Shown piece after piece: positions 18,858 through 27,333 of a stretch of 49,050 bases of DNA. The DNA is taken from assembly GCA_046350295.1 (NCBI GenBank), contig JAXMAR010000055.1:1-49050 (forward strand). The letters are read 5' to 3'. The translations under genes and the position numbers were made by a program. The first letter of the stretch is position 1, and each line of letters starts with the position of its first letter. Under the pieces are notes generated by a model. It saw only the letters and a list, made by a program, of their open reading frames with translations, did no database searches and was not told the DNA's origin. This stretch comes from JAXMAR01 sp046350295. GTDB lineage: Bacteria; Planctomycetota; Planctomycetia; Gemmatales; Gemmataceae.

Positions 18858-18885
18858 GAGGCAGGGGCGGCCAAGCCGCCCCTGC
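18858..18885. terminator. Strong GC hairpin between YbjN-like and VWA genes
   Basis: GGCAGGGGCGGC and GCCGCCCCTGCC pair perfectly over 12 bases with a 3-base loop. No T-run follows on the minus strand, so it may attenuate or protect the transcript rather than terminate it. Confidence 0.45.
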
Positions 18886-18910
18886 CCTTCTGTGCAGCAA
18901 CCACGTGCCG

Positions 18911-19471
18911 CTAGCGCAGGTTCCAGAGCGACTGCGTATCGCGGATCACGTCCATGAAAGTGTCCAGTTCCAGTCGGAGGATGTCGTTGCTCAGGGCCCG
19001 GTTGTCGAGGGCCATGCCGAGATTCAAGGTCCGGGTCTTCGGGGTGTAGGTGAAGTGAGCCGGGCCATGCTTGAAGTTCGCCTCCATGAGGGCGGAGAAT
19101 TCCGAAGCGGTCGGATCGCGCGCCATGTCGTTGAACCAGCAGGAGAGCCAGACCTTTCTCTTGTTGTTGCTCAGCGAGACATCGACCTCGAAGGTCCAGG
19201 TCCCGCGCGGGACCTTAAGGTGATAGACGCTGCCGCTGCCGCTCGTGTTCTTGCGCACGGTCGGCTCGTAGCCGAGCTCGCGCAGCATGGTTGACAAGCT
19301 CTCATCGGTAAGGGCGTCCAGAGCGACGCCGCGCGCGAGGTCGTCCACCGGGGCGACCGTCGCCCCTGAAGGCGACTGACCGGCCTTGCCCGCATTGACG
19401 CCTTCCGGCCGCAGCGCCGGCAGGGCGAGGAGCGCCGCTCCCAGAATCAGCATGATCGATATCTTCTTCAT
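18911..19471 (-). CDS. YbjN-like (type III chaperone-fold) exported protein
   Basis: 186 residues. N-terminal hydrophobic signal (MKKISIMLILGAALLALPALRPEGVNA). The remaining region reads LSTMLRELGYEPTVRK, VYHLKVPRGTWTFEVDVSLSNNKRKVWLSCWFNDM, LMEANFKHGPAHFTYTPKTRTLNLGMALDNRALS, ILRLELDTFMDVIRDTQSLWNL, which follows the order and spacing of YbjN/PF10722-like proteins, a fold linked to sensory or stress regulation. ATG 19471 has GGGAG eight bases upstream; a GTG at 19480 is less likely. It is 23 bases after the CBS gene, so the two are co-transcribed. Confidence 0.7.
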   Translation of the reverse strand: MKKISIMLILGAALLALPALRPEGVNAGKAGQSPSGATVAPVDDLARGVALDALTDESLSTMLRELGYEPTVRKNTSGSGSVYHLKVPRGTWTFEVDVSLSNNKRKVWLSCWFNDMARDPTASEFSALMEANFKHGPAHFTYTPKTRTLNLGMALDNRALSNDILRLELDTFMDVIRDTQSLWNLR

Positions 19472-19494
19472 GGCAAACACTCCCCATAAAGCGA

Positions 19495-20169
19495 CTAGGC
19501 GCCGCTCCCGACGGCCAGGACCTCGGGCGTCGCGTTGTTCTCGACGTCTTCCTCCATCCTGGCGAGGAGCGCCAGGAGGTCGGTGGAGGAGACGATGCCG
19601 ATGGGCCGCCGGTCCTCATCCGCGACCACGAGCCGATGGATGTGGGCGTCGATCATCATGCGGGCCATGAGGGGCGCGGGCGTCGTCCGCGCGACGAGCA
19701 CGACATCGGCGGTCATGAACTTGCGCACCTCGTCCGTCGGCAGCTTCTCCAGCTCGACCATCTGCCAGTCCAGCAGCACGCAGTTGGGCTGGCTGCAAAT
19801 GACCTCCTGCTTGTCGGCCAACTTGAGCAGGCGCTGAAGCGGGCAGACGCCGAGCGGCAGGGCGCAACGGACTTTTTCCTTGCCGCCGAGGCGACCGTTC
19901 TCCCGCCTCTGGAAAGCGCAGGAGAGGGGCAGAGGCGGCGCGACGGGTTTCGTTACGTCGGCGCGCCTCTCGGCGAGGCGTAGCACGTCGCCGGCGGAAA
20001 AAACACCGACGCAACGGCCTGCGGCGTTCACGACCGGCGCGCCGCTGACCTGATTCTGGATCAGCAAGTGGACCGCATTTCGTAACGGCATGTCGCTCGG
20101 CAGGCAAACCGGATCCTGGGACATGACATCGGCCGCGGTCAGGCTGGAAAGGCAAGTGGTGGCGATCAT
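19495..20169 (-). CDS. Two-CBS-domain protein with a Cys-rich insert
   Basis: 224 residues. CBS domains at about 8-70 (TAADVMSQDPVCLPSDMPLRNAVHLLIQNQVSGAPVVNAAGRCVGVFSAGDVLRL) and 148-208 (VRKFMTADVVLVARTTPAPLMARMMIDAHIHRLVVADEDRRPIGIVSSTDLLALL) form a Bateman module that usually binds adenine nucleotides. The 75-residue insert between them has five Cys (84, 102, 109, 125, 130), unusual for this family and suggestive of metal or redox sensing. ATG 20169 has GGGAGG upstream. It is first in a minus-strand run (CBS, YbjN-like, VWA, Usp, P-type ATPase) and has a sigma54-type promoter and a TGTGCG site. DosR-regulated Hrp1 is a CBS protein of similar role. Confidence 0.88.
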   Translation of the reverse strand: MIATTCLSSLTAADVMSQDPVCLPSDMPLRNAVHLLIQNQVSGAPVVNAAGRCVGVFSAGDVLRLAERRADVTKPVAPPLPLSCAFQRRENGRLGGKEKVRCALPLGVCPLQRLLKLADKQEVICSQPNCVLLDWQMVELEKLPTDEVRKFMTADVVLVARTTPAPLMARMMIDAHIHRLVVADEDRRPIGIVSSTDLLALLARMEEDVENNATPEVLAVGSGA

Positions 20170-20207
20170 GGCGACCTCCCGGAGAAGGACCCCACGGACA
20201 AGGAAAG

Positions 20208-20222
20208 GCAAACCGGATGCCG
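20208..20222 (-). promoter_or_regulatory. Sigma54-type -24/-12 promoter of the CBS operon
   Basis: Minus strand CGGCATCCGGTTTGCC: GGCA at -24, TTTGC at -12, GG-N10-GC exact. Ten of the first eleven bases match the promoter of the 100-aa protein or of hsp20 closely. The CBS ATG is 38 bases from the -12 GC. Confidence 0.6.
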
Positions 20223-20325
20223 TGGCGTCAGAGCCTGCATCCCCGTTCAGATTCCCGGAATTGACGTGTTTTCGGGGGGTGAGACGGGGTGGCGCACGCC
20301 GGTCCGAGGATGGGCCCGTCCGACG

Positions 20326-20342
20326 TGTGCGGCCTGGATACA
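20326..20342. promoter_or_regulatory. Candidate activator site upstream of the CBS operon
   Basis: TGTGCGGCCTGGATACA, identical at 15 of 17 positions to the site at 33163-33179. Its centre is about 138 bases upstream of the predicted CBS transcription start. Confidence 0.5.
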
Positions 20343-20402
20343 CCTGGGGCTGCCCGCGACACAGTGGTCGGTGGCTTTGCTACGAGAGGTGCATGCCTTG
20401 GA

Positions 20403-21998
20403 TCATCCGGCGCCGGCGCGCTCGACGCAGAGCAGTGTCACATCGTCGTTCTGAGGCCGTTCGGCGCTGAAGCGGCGGACGTCGGTGATGATGGCGGCGC
20501 CGAGCTGGTCGGCGCCGGCCGGGCCGCTTTCGATGAGGCGGGTGAGACGATCGAGTCCGTAGACGTCCTGCTTGGGGTTTCGCGCCTCGCTGATGCCGTC
20601 GGTATAGAAGACGAGCAAGTCGCCGGGCTCGAGGCTGAACGACGCGGTCTCGTAGGGGCGGCGCAGAACGGCAAGCGGGAGGCCGGCCTGGTCCTTGCCC
20701 ATCTCCAGGACGCGGCCGGCGCGGCGCAAGAGCGGCGGCGGATGGCCGGCGTTGACGAGCGTGACGGCGAAGGTCTTGAGGTCGATCACGGCGGCGACGA
20801 AGGTCACGAAGCGCTCGACGTTCGTGGCGCCGCTCAGGGCGGCGTTGAGCGCTTCGGTCGCCTTGCCGACGTCTGGCTCACCCGCGAGGCAAAACCGCGC
20901 GAAGGCGGAGAGGCGAGCCATGAGGAGGGCGGCGGGCGTCCCCTTTCCGGCCACATCGCCCAGGGCGACGGCCAGGCGATTGCCCGGCAGAGGGATGTAA
21001 TCGAAGTAATCGCCGCCGATGTTCTGGGCGGAGGAATAGTGATCGAAGAAGCGTAGGCCGGCGATGGTGGGGCGCTGGCTGGGCAGGAAGCTCTTCTGGA
21101 TCTCGGTCGCCTCCTGGTCGCGTCGCGCCTCGTAGAGCTGGGCGAGCTCGACGGCACGCGCGGCCTCGCCGCCGACGCAGACGAGGACGTCCAGGTCGTC
21201 GTGGCTGAAAAACGCCCCGGGGGACGCCTCGCCGTCGACTTGAATGACGCCGAGCGGCTCGCCCCCCTGGCTCAGCATCGGGACGCACATGAGGCAGCGA
21301 TAGCCGAAGCTGCGGACGCTCTGCGTGATATCGAAGCGCTCGTCCTGCCCCGCGTCGGCGCTGAGGAGGGCCTGGCCGGTCTTCAAAGCGTGGCTGAGGA
21401 TCGTCTGACTGATGGGGGGCGCCGACCGCGTCGAATGCCGCTGACGCAGGGCGCGCGGCCTTAGCTGTCCCGTGCGCCGATCGAACAGCAACACGACGCC
21501 GCGCTCCGCCTGGGGGAACACGGTGAAGAGGCTGTCGAGGATCTTGGGGAGGACCGCCTCCAGGTGCAGGGCGTTGGAGAGGTTCTTGGAGATTTCCAGG
21601 ACGGCGCGCAGCTTCGCCTCCGGCGCGACGCTCGTGCGCGAGCCCGCGTCAATGTTCAGCGTGGACGTGATGGCCCCCAGGTCCTCCGTCCCCCCGAGGC
21701 CGCCGGCGCCGACCGGAGCTCCGCCCTTCTCGAAAAGGAAAACAAAGCCGCCGATGTCGATCTGGTCGTGGGGCTGAAGTCGGGTGCGGCCCTGGATCGG
21801 CCGGGCGTTGACGCTGGTGCCGTTGGCGCTGCCGAGGTCTTCGATGAAATAGGCGTCCCCCTCCTGGACGATGGCGGCGTGGCGCCGCGAAGCCTGGCCG
21901 GCGCTGACGCGGATATCGCAGGAGAGATCGCGGCCGATGACGACCCGCGCCGCCAGAGGGAATTCACGTCCGCTCGCCGGATCACGCAGCAGCGCCAT
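20403..21998 (-). CDS. FHA-GAF-PP2C (SpoIIE/RsbU-type) phosphatase
   Basis: 531 residues. An N-terminal FHA domain (about 1-95; VIGRDLSCDIRVS, SRRHAAIVQ, DLGSANGTSVNARP) reads phosphothreonine. A GAF domain (about 130-290; AVLPKILDSLFTVFPQAERGVVLLFD) follows, then a SpoIIE-type PP2C domain (about 310-531) with metal-binding GGDYFDYIPL, ALGDVAGKGTPAALLM, and FYTDGISEARN and NDDVTLL near the end. Such phosphatases dephosphorylate an STAS anti-anti-sigma factor. ATG 21998 has GAGGAGG. It is last in the operon RsbW-like, STAS, phosphatase. The FHA domain could link it to the Ser/Thr kinase at 33.3 kb, which is inference. Confidence 0.93.
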   Translation of the reverse strand: MALLRDPASGREFPLAARVVIGRDLSCDIRVSAGQASRRHAAIVQEGDAYFIEDLGSANGTSVNARPIQGRTRLQPHDQIDIGGFVFLFEKGGAPVGAGGLGGTEDLGAITSTLNIDAGSRTSVAPEAKLRAVLEISKNLSNALHLEAVLPKILDSLFTVFPQAERGVVLLFDRRTGQLRPRALRQRHSTRSAPPISQTILSHALKTGQALLSADAGQDERFDITQSVRSFGYRCLMCVPMLSQGGEPLGVIQVDGEASPGAFFSHDDLDVLVCVGGEAARAVELAQLYEARRDQEATEIQKSFLPSQRPTIAGLRFFDHYSSAQNIGGDYFDYIPLPGNRLAVALGDVAGKGTPAALLMARLSAFARFCLAGEPDVGKATEALNAALSGATNVERFVTFVAAVIDLKTFAVTLVNAGHPPPLLRRAGRVLEMGKDQAGLPLAVLRRPYETASFSLEPGDLLVFYTDGISEARNPKQDVYGLDRLTRLIESGPAGADQLGAAIITDVRRFSAERPQNDDVTLLCVERAGAG

Positions 21999-22009
21999 GG
22001 GACCCCTCC

Positions 22010-22351
22010 TCAGGAAGCGGCGAAGGCCCGCACCGCGTCCTCCTTGGTCGGCACGATTTCGCAGATGCGGTGCAGGCGGATGAGTTCGAAGGTCGTCGCG
22101 ACGAAGCGGTGGACGTTGCAGATCTTGAGGTCGCCTCCCACCTCGCTCAGGTGCTTCAGACAGGAGAGGATGGCGCCGCAGGCGCGGCTGTCGACGAACT
22201 GCACGCCGCTCATGTCCAGCACGAGCTTTTTCGTCTCCGCGAGCACGGGACTGATCTCGCGCTTGAACTCGTCGGCGTTGCTGGCGTCGAACTGCTCCAC
22301 GTTTACGGCGGCCACGGTCACGTCGCCCTGTTGCTCCACGATCAAAGGCAT
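22010..22351 (-). CDS. STAS anti-sigma factor antagonist (RsbV/SpoIIAA-like)
   Basis: 113 residues, a single STAS domain. The region LVLDMSGVQFVDSRACGAILSCLKHL places Ser55 at the position phosphorylated in SpoIIAA/RsbV (usually D-S-S-G). The following residues are R-A-C-G rather than S-G-L-G, an unusual version. It ends 11 bases before the phosphatase start and begins 49 bases after the kinase gene, with a palindrome between. Confidence 0.9.
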   Translation of the reverse strand: MPLIVEQQGDVTVAAVNVEQFDASNADEFKREISPVLAETKKLVLDMSGVQFVDSRACGAILSCLKHLSEVGGDLKICNVHRFVATTFELIRLHRICEIVPTKEDAVRAFAAS

Positions 22352-22367
22352 GCTTCACTCCTCGGTT

Positions 22368-22404
22368 GTGAGAGAAAGGTGTCTGACCGACACCTTTCCC
22401 TCAC
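22368..22404. repeat. Palindrome between anti-sigma kinase and STAS genes
   Basis: GTGAGAGAAAGGTGTC (22368-22383) pairs with GACACCTTTCCCTCAC (22389-22404) at 15 of 16 positions with a 5-base loop. It overlaps the stop of the kinase gene. It may adjust the ratio of the two products, or be a dispersed REP-like element. Confidence 0.7.
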
Positions 22405-22829
22405 GGCCTCTCCTTCGGTGTGCGGTTCTTGACCAAGCGGACGGCGCAGCGACCGTCACTATCGCGAAAATGGCGCACCTCGTCCATGAGGCGGCCGATC
22501 ATGTAGACGCCGAAGCCCCCCTGGCGGCTGCCGTTGAAAACGGGGGGAGGCGCCGTTTTCGGATCAAAATCGCAGCCCTCATGGTATAACGTCAGGGTAG
22601 CGCGGTCGCCATCCATTTCCAGTACGAGCAGGATGGGGCGGCCCGCGGCGCCGCCATAAGCGTGTTCGATGATATTGGCGGCGGCCTCCGTCAGGGCGAG
22701 TTCCAGATGCGCGATGGCGGATGCGTCGGCGGGATGGTCCCAGTGGCGGCGACACGCTTCCCCTACCGCCGCCCGCATCAGCGGCAACTGGGACAATTCG
22801 CTGGAGTATTCGTGCGCTACGCGGAGCAT
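22401..22829 (-). CDS. RsbW-like anti-sigma factor serine kinase
   Basis: 142 residues of the GHKL ATPase fold. The N box is LALTEAAANIIEHAY (about 46-60), followed by a G1 box in HEGCDFDP and a G2-like GGFGVYMIGRLMDEV. Such proteins sequester a sigma factor and phosphorylate the STAS partner. No alternative sigma gene is next to it, so the target is unknown. It is first gene of the operon and has a sigma54-type promoter 50 bases upstream. Divergent from glycogen phosphorylase. Confidence 0.9.
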   Translation of the reverse strand: MLRVAHEYSSELSQLPLMRAAVGEACRRHWDHPADASAIAHLELALTEAAANIIEHAYGGAAGRPILLVLEMDGDRATLTLYHEGCDFDPKTAPPPVFNGSRQGGFGVYMIGRLMDEVRHFRDSDGRCAVRLVKNRTPKERP

Positions 22830-22879
22830 CGATTACCCCCTACCGAATCGCGAAGACGAGACCCCCGAGCAAAACCTGG

Positions 22880-22894
22880 GCAAACGGCGCGCCA
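22880..22894 (-). promoter_or_regulatory. Sigma54-type -24/-12 promoter of the rsbW-like operon
   Basis: Minus strand TGGCGCGCCGTTTGC: TGGC at -24, TTTGC at -12, exact GG-N10-GC. The -12 GC is 50 bases from the ATG at 22829. A clean TGTGCG site is not found at the usual distance; the half site TGTGCA at 23008 is the nearest. Confidence 0.55.
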
Positions 22895-23017
22895 TAGCCA
22901 TGGGCGAGCGGCCCGCTCCCCTGATCGGTGGGTTGGCATGATGTCTGGCCGGGAGCCACCGCCTAATGATACTGTTACGATACAAGCGCGTTTTTCAAGG
23001 TCGGTTGTGTGCAGTAA

Positions 23018-25494
23018 ATGTGGCACGTTGAAATGAATGAAACGAAAAGCATGCCCGAGCGCGGATCGCTTCCTTCCCAGGCCGGTTCGCTGCGGGAGTC
23101 CATCCTGCGCCACGTCACCTATTCGCTGGGGACGACGCCCGAGCGTCTCTCGCCGCGCGAGCGTTTCCATGCCGTCGCCCTGGCCGTGCGCGACGTCATG
23201 ACCGACGCCATGCTCAACACCGAGAACCGCTACGCGGCCGCCGACGCCAAGCGCGTCTACTACCTGTCGATGGAGTTCCTCATCGGCCGCTCTCTCCACA
23301 ATAACCTGGTCAGCCTCGGCCTGCTCGACGTTTGCCAGGCGGCCCTCAAGGAGCTTGGCGCCAACCTCAGCGACATCGAGGAGAGCGAAGCGGACGCCGC
23401 GCTGGGCAACGGCGGTCTGGGTCGCCTCGCCGCTTGTTTCCTCGACTCCCTCGCCACGCTGGCCATGCCCGGCTTCGGCTACGGCATCAACTACGAATAC
23501 GGCCTCTTCAAGCAAGAGATCCGCGACGGCGAGCAGTTCGAGAAGCCCGACAACTGGCGCACCTATTACACCCCCTGGCAAATCCAGAGGCCGCAGAACA
23601 CGGTCCTCGTCCCCGTCTACGGCCGCATCGAGCACATGAAGGATCGCAAGGGGGGGTACAACCCGATGTGGCTCGACTGGAACGCGGTGATCGGCGTGGC
23701 CCACGACATGCCGGTGGTCGGTTACGGCGGGGGGACGGTGAACTTCCTGCGTCTCTACTCGGCGCGGGCGATGCAGGAGGTCGATCTCGGCATCTTCAAC
23801 GTCGGCGATTACATCAAGGCCGTGCAGCAGCAGGTCTTATCCGAGACGATCTCGAAAGTCCTGTATCCGAGCGATTCGGCCGAGGCCGGCCGGGAACTGT
23901 TGATGCAGGAGTATTTCCTGTCCGCGTGCGCGTGCCGCGATGCTGTCGCTGAACCATTTCCCTGCGTACGCGCTACTTCGACATGACTTCCCGCCAGGTC
24001 GCCATTCAGCTCAATGACACCCACCCGACGCTGGCGATCACCGAACTGATGCGCATCCTGGTGGACGAGCAAGGCCTGCCCTGGGAGAAGGCCTGGGACA
24101 TCACGACCGGGACCTTCGCCTACACCAACCACACGCTCCTGCCCGAAGCCCTCGAACGCTGGCCGGTGGCGCTTCTGGAGAAGGTCATCCCGCGGCACCT
24201 GCAAATCGTCTACGAGATCAACCGCCGCTTTCTCGAAGTCATCAGCGAACGCTGGCCGGGGGATGGCGAGCGCGTCCGCCGCATGTCCCTCTTCGACGAA
24301 GCGGGCGGTAAGCAGTTGCGGATGGCGAACCTGGCCATCGTCGGCGGGCATTCGGTCAACGGCGTCGCCGCGGTCCACAGCCGGCTCGTCCAAACGGAGT
24401 TGGTCCCCGATTTCGCGGCATTGTCTCCGGAAAAGTTCAACAACAAGACCAACGGCGTCACCCAGCGCCGCTGGCTGCTCGCTGCCAACCCGGAGCTGTC
24501 GACCCTAATCACCAGGAGCGTCGGCGCCGACTGGATCACCGACCTCGACCGCCTCCGCACCCTGGAACCCCTCGCCGGCGACGCCGCCTTTCAGGCGGGG
24601 TTTCTCGACGTCAAGAAACGCCGCAAGCAGGCGCTGGCGAAGATCATTCGCTCGGCGTGCGGCCTGGTCGTCGACTGCGACACCATGTTCGATGTGCATG
24701 TCAAGCGCATCCACGAGTACAAGCGGCAGCTCCTCAACGTCCTGCACATCGTCCATGAGTATCTCGACCTCCTCGACGGCAAGAAGCCGGAGGCGCCGCG
24801 CACCTACATCTTCGCCGGCAAGGCGGCGCCCGGCTATTACACGGCGAAGCAGGTCATCCGCCTCATCAACGACGTCGGCGCCGTCATCAACCGCGACCCC
24901 GCCGCCAAGGGGCACATGCAGGTCGCCTTCATCCCCGATTACCGCGTCACCCTCGCCGAGGCCATCTTCCCCGCCGCCGACCTGAGCGAGCAAATCTCGA
25001 CGGCCGGGACGGAGGCGAGCGGCACCAGCAACATGAAGTTCGCCATGAACGGCGCGCTCACGATCGCCACGCTGGACGGGGCCAACATCGAGATCCGCGA
25101 GGAGGTTGGGCCGGAGAACATTTTCATCTTCGGACTGACCGTGGATGAGATCCGGCGCCTGCGCGGCGACTACATCCCCTGGGCGATCTATCAACACAGC
25201 CCGGACATCCAGCGCGTCCTGCACGCCCTGCGCGACGACCGCTTCTGCCGGCATGCCCCGGCCCGGCATGCGTGGGTCTATCAAAAGCTGCTCGCCCCGA
25301 ACGAGCAGTACTTCCATCTCGCCGACTTCCACTCTTATCTGGAAGCCCACGCCGCCGCCGCCCGCCTGTACCGCGACCGCCCCGCCTGGGCCACCAAGGC
25401 CATCCTCAACATCGCCCGCGTCGGCAAGTTCTCGAGCGACACCTCCATCCGGGCCTACGCCAAGGACATCTGGGACGTGGCGGCGGTCCCGTGA
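23018..25494 (+). CDS. glgP: Glycogen phosphorylase (one frameshift)
   Basis: Releases glucose 1-phosphate from glycogen using pyridoxal phosphate. About 825 residues if the indel near 23945-23985 is corrected, normal for the family. Landmarks: YYLSMEFLIGRSL, EADAALGNGGLGRLAACFLDSLATL, MPGFGYGINYEYGLFKQ, then after the break VAIQLNDTHPTLAITELMR, EKFNNKTNGVTQRRWL, VKRIHEYKRQLLNVL, and the PLP site EASGTSNMKFAMNGALTIATLDGANIEI. About 20-25 residues normally present before the VAIQLND motif are missing or scrambled at the break. Start options are ATG 23018, 23033 and 23051; no ribosome-binding site decides. Divergent from the rsbW-like operon. Confidence 0.92.
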
Positions 25495-25623
25495 CGCCGA
25501 ACGCCGCGACCCCTGGCGAATCAACTCGACCGCCTTCCGTCGCACCGCCGCCAGCTGCCGACGCGCACCGCGCCGGCCTTGACGCGCTTCTCGCAGTGCG
25601 GCCCGCGCTTCCGTGTCCGGCTC

Positions 25624-25649
25624 GGACTGTCTCCTTTTGCGTTGCAAAG
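25624..25649. repeat. Remnant of the TTTGCAACGAAAAGGGG palindrome family
   Basis: GGACTGTCTCCTTTTGCG followed by TTGCAAAG is a right arm of the same family as 16387-16422. Confidence 0.5.
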
Positions 25650-25695
25650 CCCGCTGCGTCCGTTTTTCTCGGCTTGAGCGACTTCGGCCTCCATG

Positions 25696-25712
25696 TGTGC
25701 GAAACGGAACCA
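25696..25712. promoter_or_regulatory. Candidate activator site upstream of baeRF3
   Basis: TGTGCGAAACGGAACCA. It shares GTGTGCG and GAACCAGC with the fbp/hsp20 site. Its centre is about 108 bases upstream of the predicted baeRF3 transcription start. Confidence 0.45.
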
Positions 25713-25785
25713 GCCGGCCTCCCGCTCGCCCGGCCGTCGGCCAGGTAGTCCCCGTTTTTTCTCGATTTCCCTCGCCTTTATCCTT

Positions 25786-25801
25786 CGGCGCCGGACTTGC
25801 G
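25786..25801 (+). promoter_or_regulatory. Sigma54-type -24/-12 promoter of baeRF3
   Basis: CGGCGCCGGACTTGCG has GGC, TTGC and exact GG-N10-GC spacing, and matches 14 of 16 bases of the PEP synthase promoter. The start codon is 65 bases downstream of the -12 GC. Confidence 0.5.
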
Positions 25802-25865
25802 ATCTTGCTGGAGTGACGTTTTCCGGCTGAAGCAAAAGAAGCCATATTCCGAAAGGAAGGCTGCC

Positions 25866-27041
25866 ATGGACCTCGTTACCCGTACCGACATGAAGGAACT
25901 GCTTCAAGCGCATGAGGCCCCCTGCGTGTCGATCTTCATGCCCACGCACCGCGGCGGCGCCGAGCAGGATCCGATCCTGTTCCGCAAGGACCTCGCGCAG
26001 GCGCGGGAAACGCTGGTCGCCGGCGGCCTGCGCGCCCCGACTGCTGACGCCTTTCTAACACCGGCGCAGGATCTCGTGAAGGACAACATCTTCTGGAAGA
26101 ACCAGTCGGACGGGCTCGCTCTCTTCCTCGCCCCCGGCTTCTTCCGGCTGTTTCGGCTGCCCCGCGCCTTCGAGAATCAGACGCTGGCCGGAAACCGCTT
26201 TCATCTGAAACCGCTGCTGCCGTTCCTGAGCGGTGACGGCCGCTTTTTTGTCCTCGCCCTCAGCCAGAACGGAGTGCGCCTGCTGGCGGGGACGCGCTTC
26301 GGTGTCAGCGAGGTCGATCTCAAGGGCGTGCCGCGCAATCTTGCCGAAGCGCTGATCCGCCACGACACCGACGAGATCCTGACATTCCACTCCCGCCCGG
26401 CTCAGGGCAGAGGATCCTGGAACGCGATTTTCAGCGGCCACGGCGTCGGCATCGACAACGCCAAGGACGACCTGCTCCTCTATTTCCGGGCCATCGACCG
26501 CGCCCTCGTCCCCTTCCTGCGCGAGGAGCGGACGCCTTTGCTCCTGGCGGCGGTGGACTACCTGCAGCCGATCTATCGCGAGGCGAACAGCTACAGTCAT
26601 CTGCTTCCCAGCGGCATCGCCGGCAACCCGGATCACCTGAGCGCCCGCGAGCTGCACGACCGCGCCTGGCCGCTCGTCACGCCCCTCTTCGACGAGCCGC
26701 GTGCCCAGGCGGCGGCCCAGTACGAGCGCCTCCTCGGCACGGGCCGTACGGCGTGCGGCATCGAGGCCGTCCTTCCCGAGGCCTATGCCGGACGGATCCA
26801 GACGCTGTTCGTCGCGTCGGATCGGCACGTCTGGGGCGTGTTCGACCCGGTCCGGGGCAGCATTGAAAGCAAAGCGGCGCCGGCGTTCGGCACGGACGAC
26901 CTGCTCGACCTGGCCGCCGCCTTCACGCTCGCCCACGGTCATGCCGTTCACGTCATGCCGATGTCGCAGGTCCCCGGCGACAAGGACGTGGCGGCCATTT
27001 TGCACGTGCCGATGGCCAAGCATCAGGGCAAGCGTCCGTAG
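25866..27041 (+). CDS. baeRF3-type protein (bacterial eRF1-like family)
   Basis: 391 residues. The N terminus (DMKELLQAHEAPCVSIFMPTHRGGAEQDPILFRKDLAQARETL) and the C-terminal half (YEREANS-like IYREANSYSHLLPSGIAGNPDHL, ARELHDRAWPLV, TLFVASDRHVWGVFD) follow the baeRF3 family, bacterial relatives of archaeo-eukaryotic peptide release factors such as eRF1. Members are proposed to act on stalled or hibernating ribosomes, but function is not established. ATG 25866 follows AAGGAAGG. The gene is preceded by a sigma54-type promoter, so it may belong to the stress regulon. Confidence 0.75.
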   Translation: MDLVTRTDMKELLQAHEAPCVSIFMPTHRGGAEQDPILFRKDLAQARETLVAGGLRAPTADAFLTPAQDLVKDNIFWKNQSDGLALFLAPGFFRLFRLPRAFENQTLAGNRFHLKPLLPFLSGDGRFFVLALSQNGVRLLAGTRFGVSEVDLKGVPRNLAEALIRHDTDEILTFHSRPAQGRGSWNAIFSGHGVGIDNAKDDLLLYFRAIDRALVPFLREERTPLLLAAVDYLQPIYREANSYSHLLPSGIAGNPDHLSARELHDRAWPLVTPLFDEPRAQAAAQYERLLGTGRTACGIEAVLPEAYAGRIQTLFVASDRHVWGVFDPVRGSIESKAAPAFGTDDLLDLAAAFTLAHGHAVHVMPMSQVPGDKDVAAILHVPMAKHQGKRP

Positions 27042-27333
27042 TCATCGTGCCCCGCTGGCAACCGATCAAGGGTGCTGCAATGTAAACACCAGGTAAGCCA
27101 ACCCACGCATTGCACACCCTTTTTTTCACCTCGCCGGACCTGTCATCTCGAACCTCGCCGCCCCCTGCGTTGTCGTACAATAACGTCGCCCTTCTTCGCA
27201 GCGACAAGCGGCGCGGGTACTGTCCTATGGCAGTAGGCCGCATTCAAGCAACCCATCGACCAGCGGAGGCGTTCCCGGCCTCCGTCAAGACAACTCGAAC
27301 CAGTCCGCGCTTTTCCCTCTCGGAGACGGAACC
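27042..27333. other. Gap before the PQQ-type propeller gene
   Basis: 292 bases without a gene. A T-run (27118-27126) just after the baeRF3 gene may end its transcript. No -24/-12 promoter with correct spacing is present; TGGCAGTAGGCCGCA near 27227 has the wrong spacing. Confidence 0.5.

Larger units (their letters stand above)
25495..25865. other. Long gap before baeRF3
   Basis: No gene. It holds a palindrome remnant (25624-25649), a TGTGCG activator-type element (25696-25712) and a sigma54-type promoter (25786-25801). The first 120 bases show nothing recognisable. Confidence 0.6.

Noticed and set aside
18896..18910. CGGCACGTGGTTGCT on the minus strand before the VWA gene
   Set aside because: It looks like a sigma54 promoter, but the GG to GC spacing is 9 instead of 10. 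It was left out, although a one-base sequence error could explain it.
22999..23025. GG-N10-GC and TGGCACG strings before glycogen phosphorylase
   Set aside because: AGGTCGGTTGTGTGCA has correct spacing but a poor -24 element and a TGTGC -12, and TGGCACG has no TTGC at the right distance. Not enough for a promoter call.
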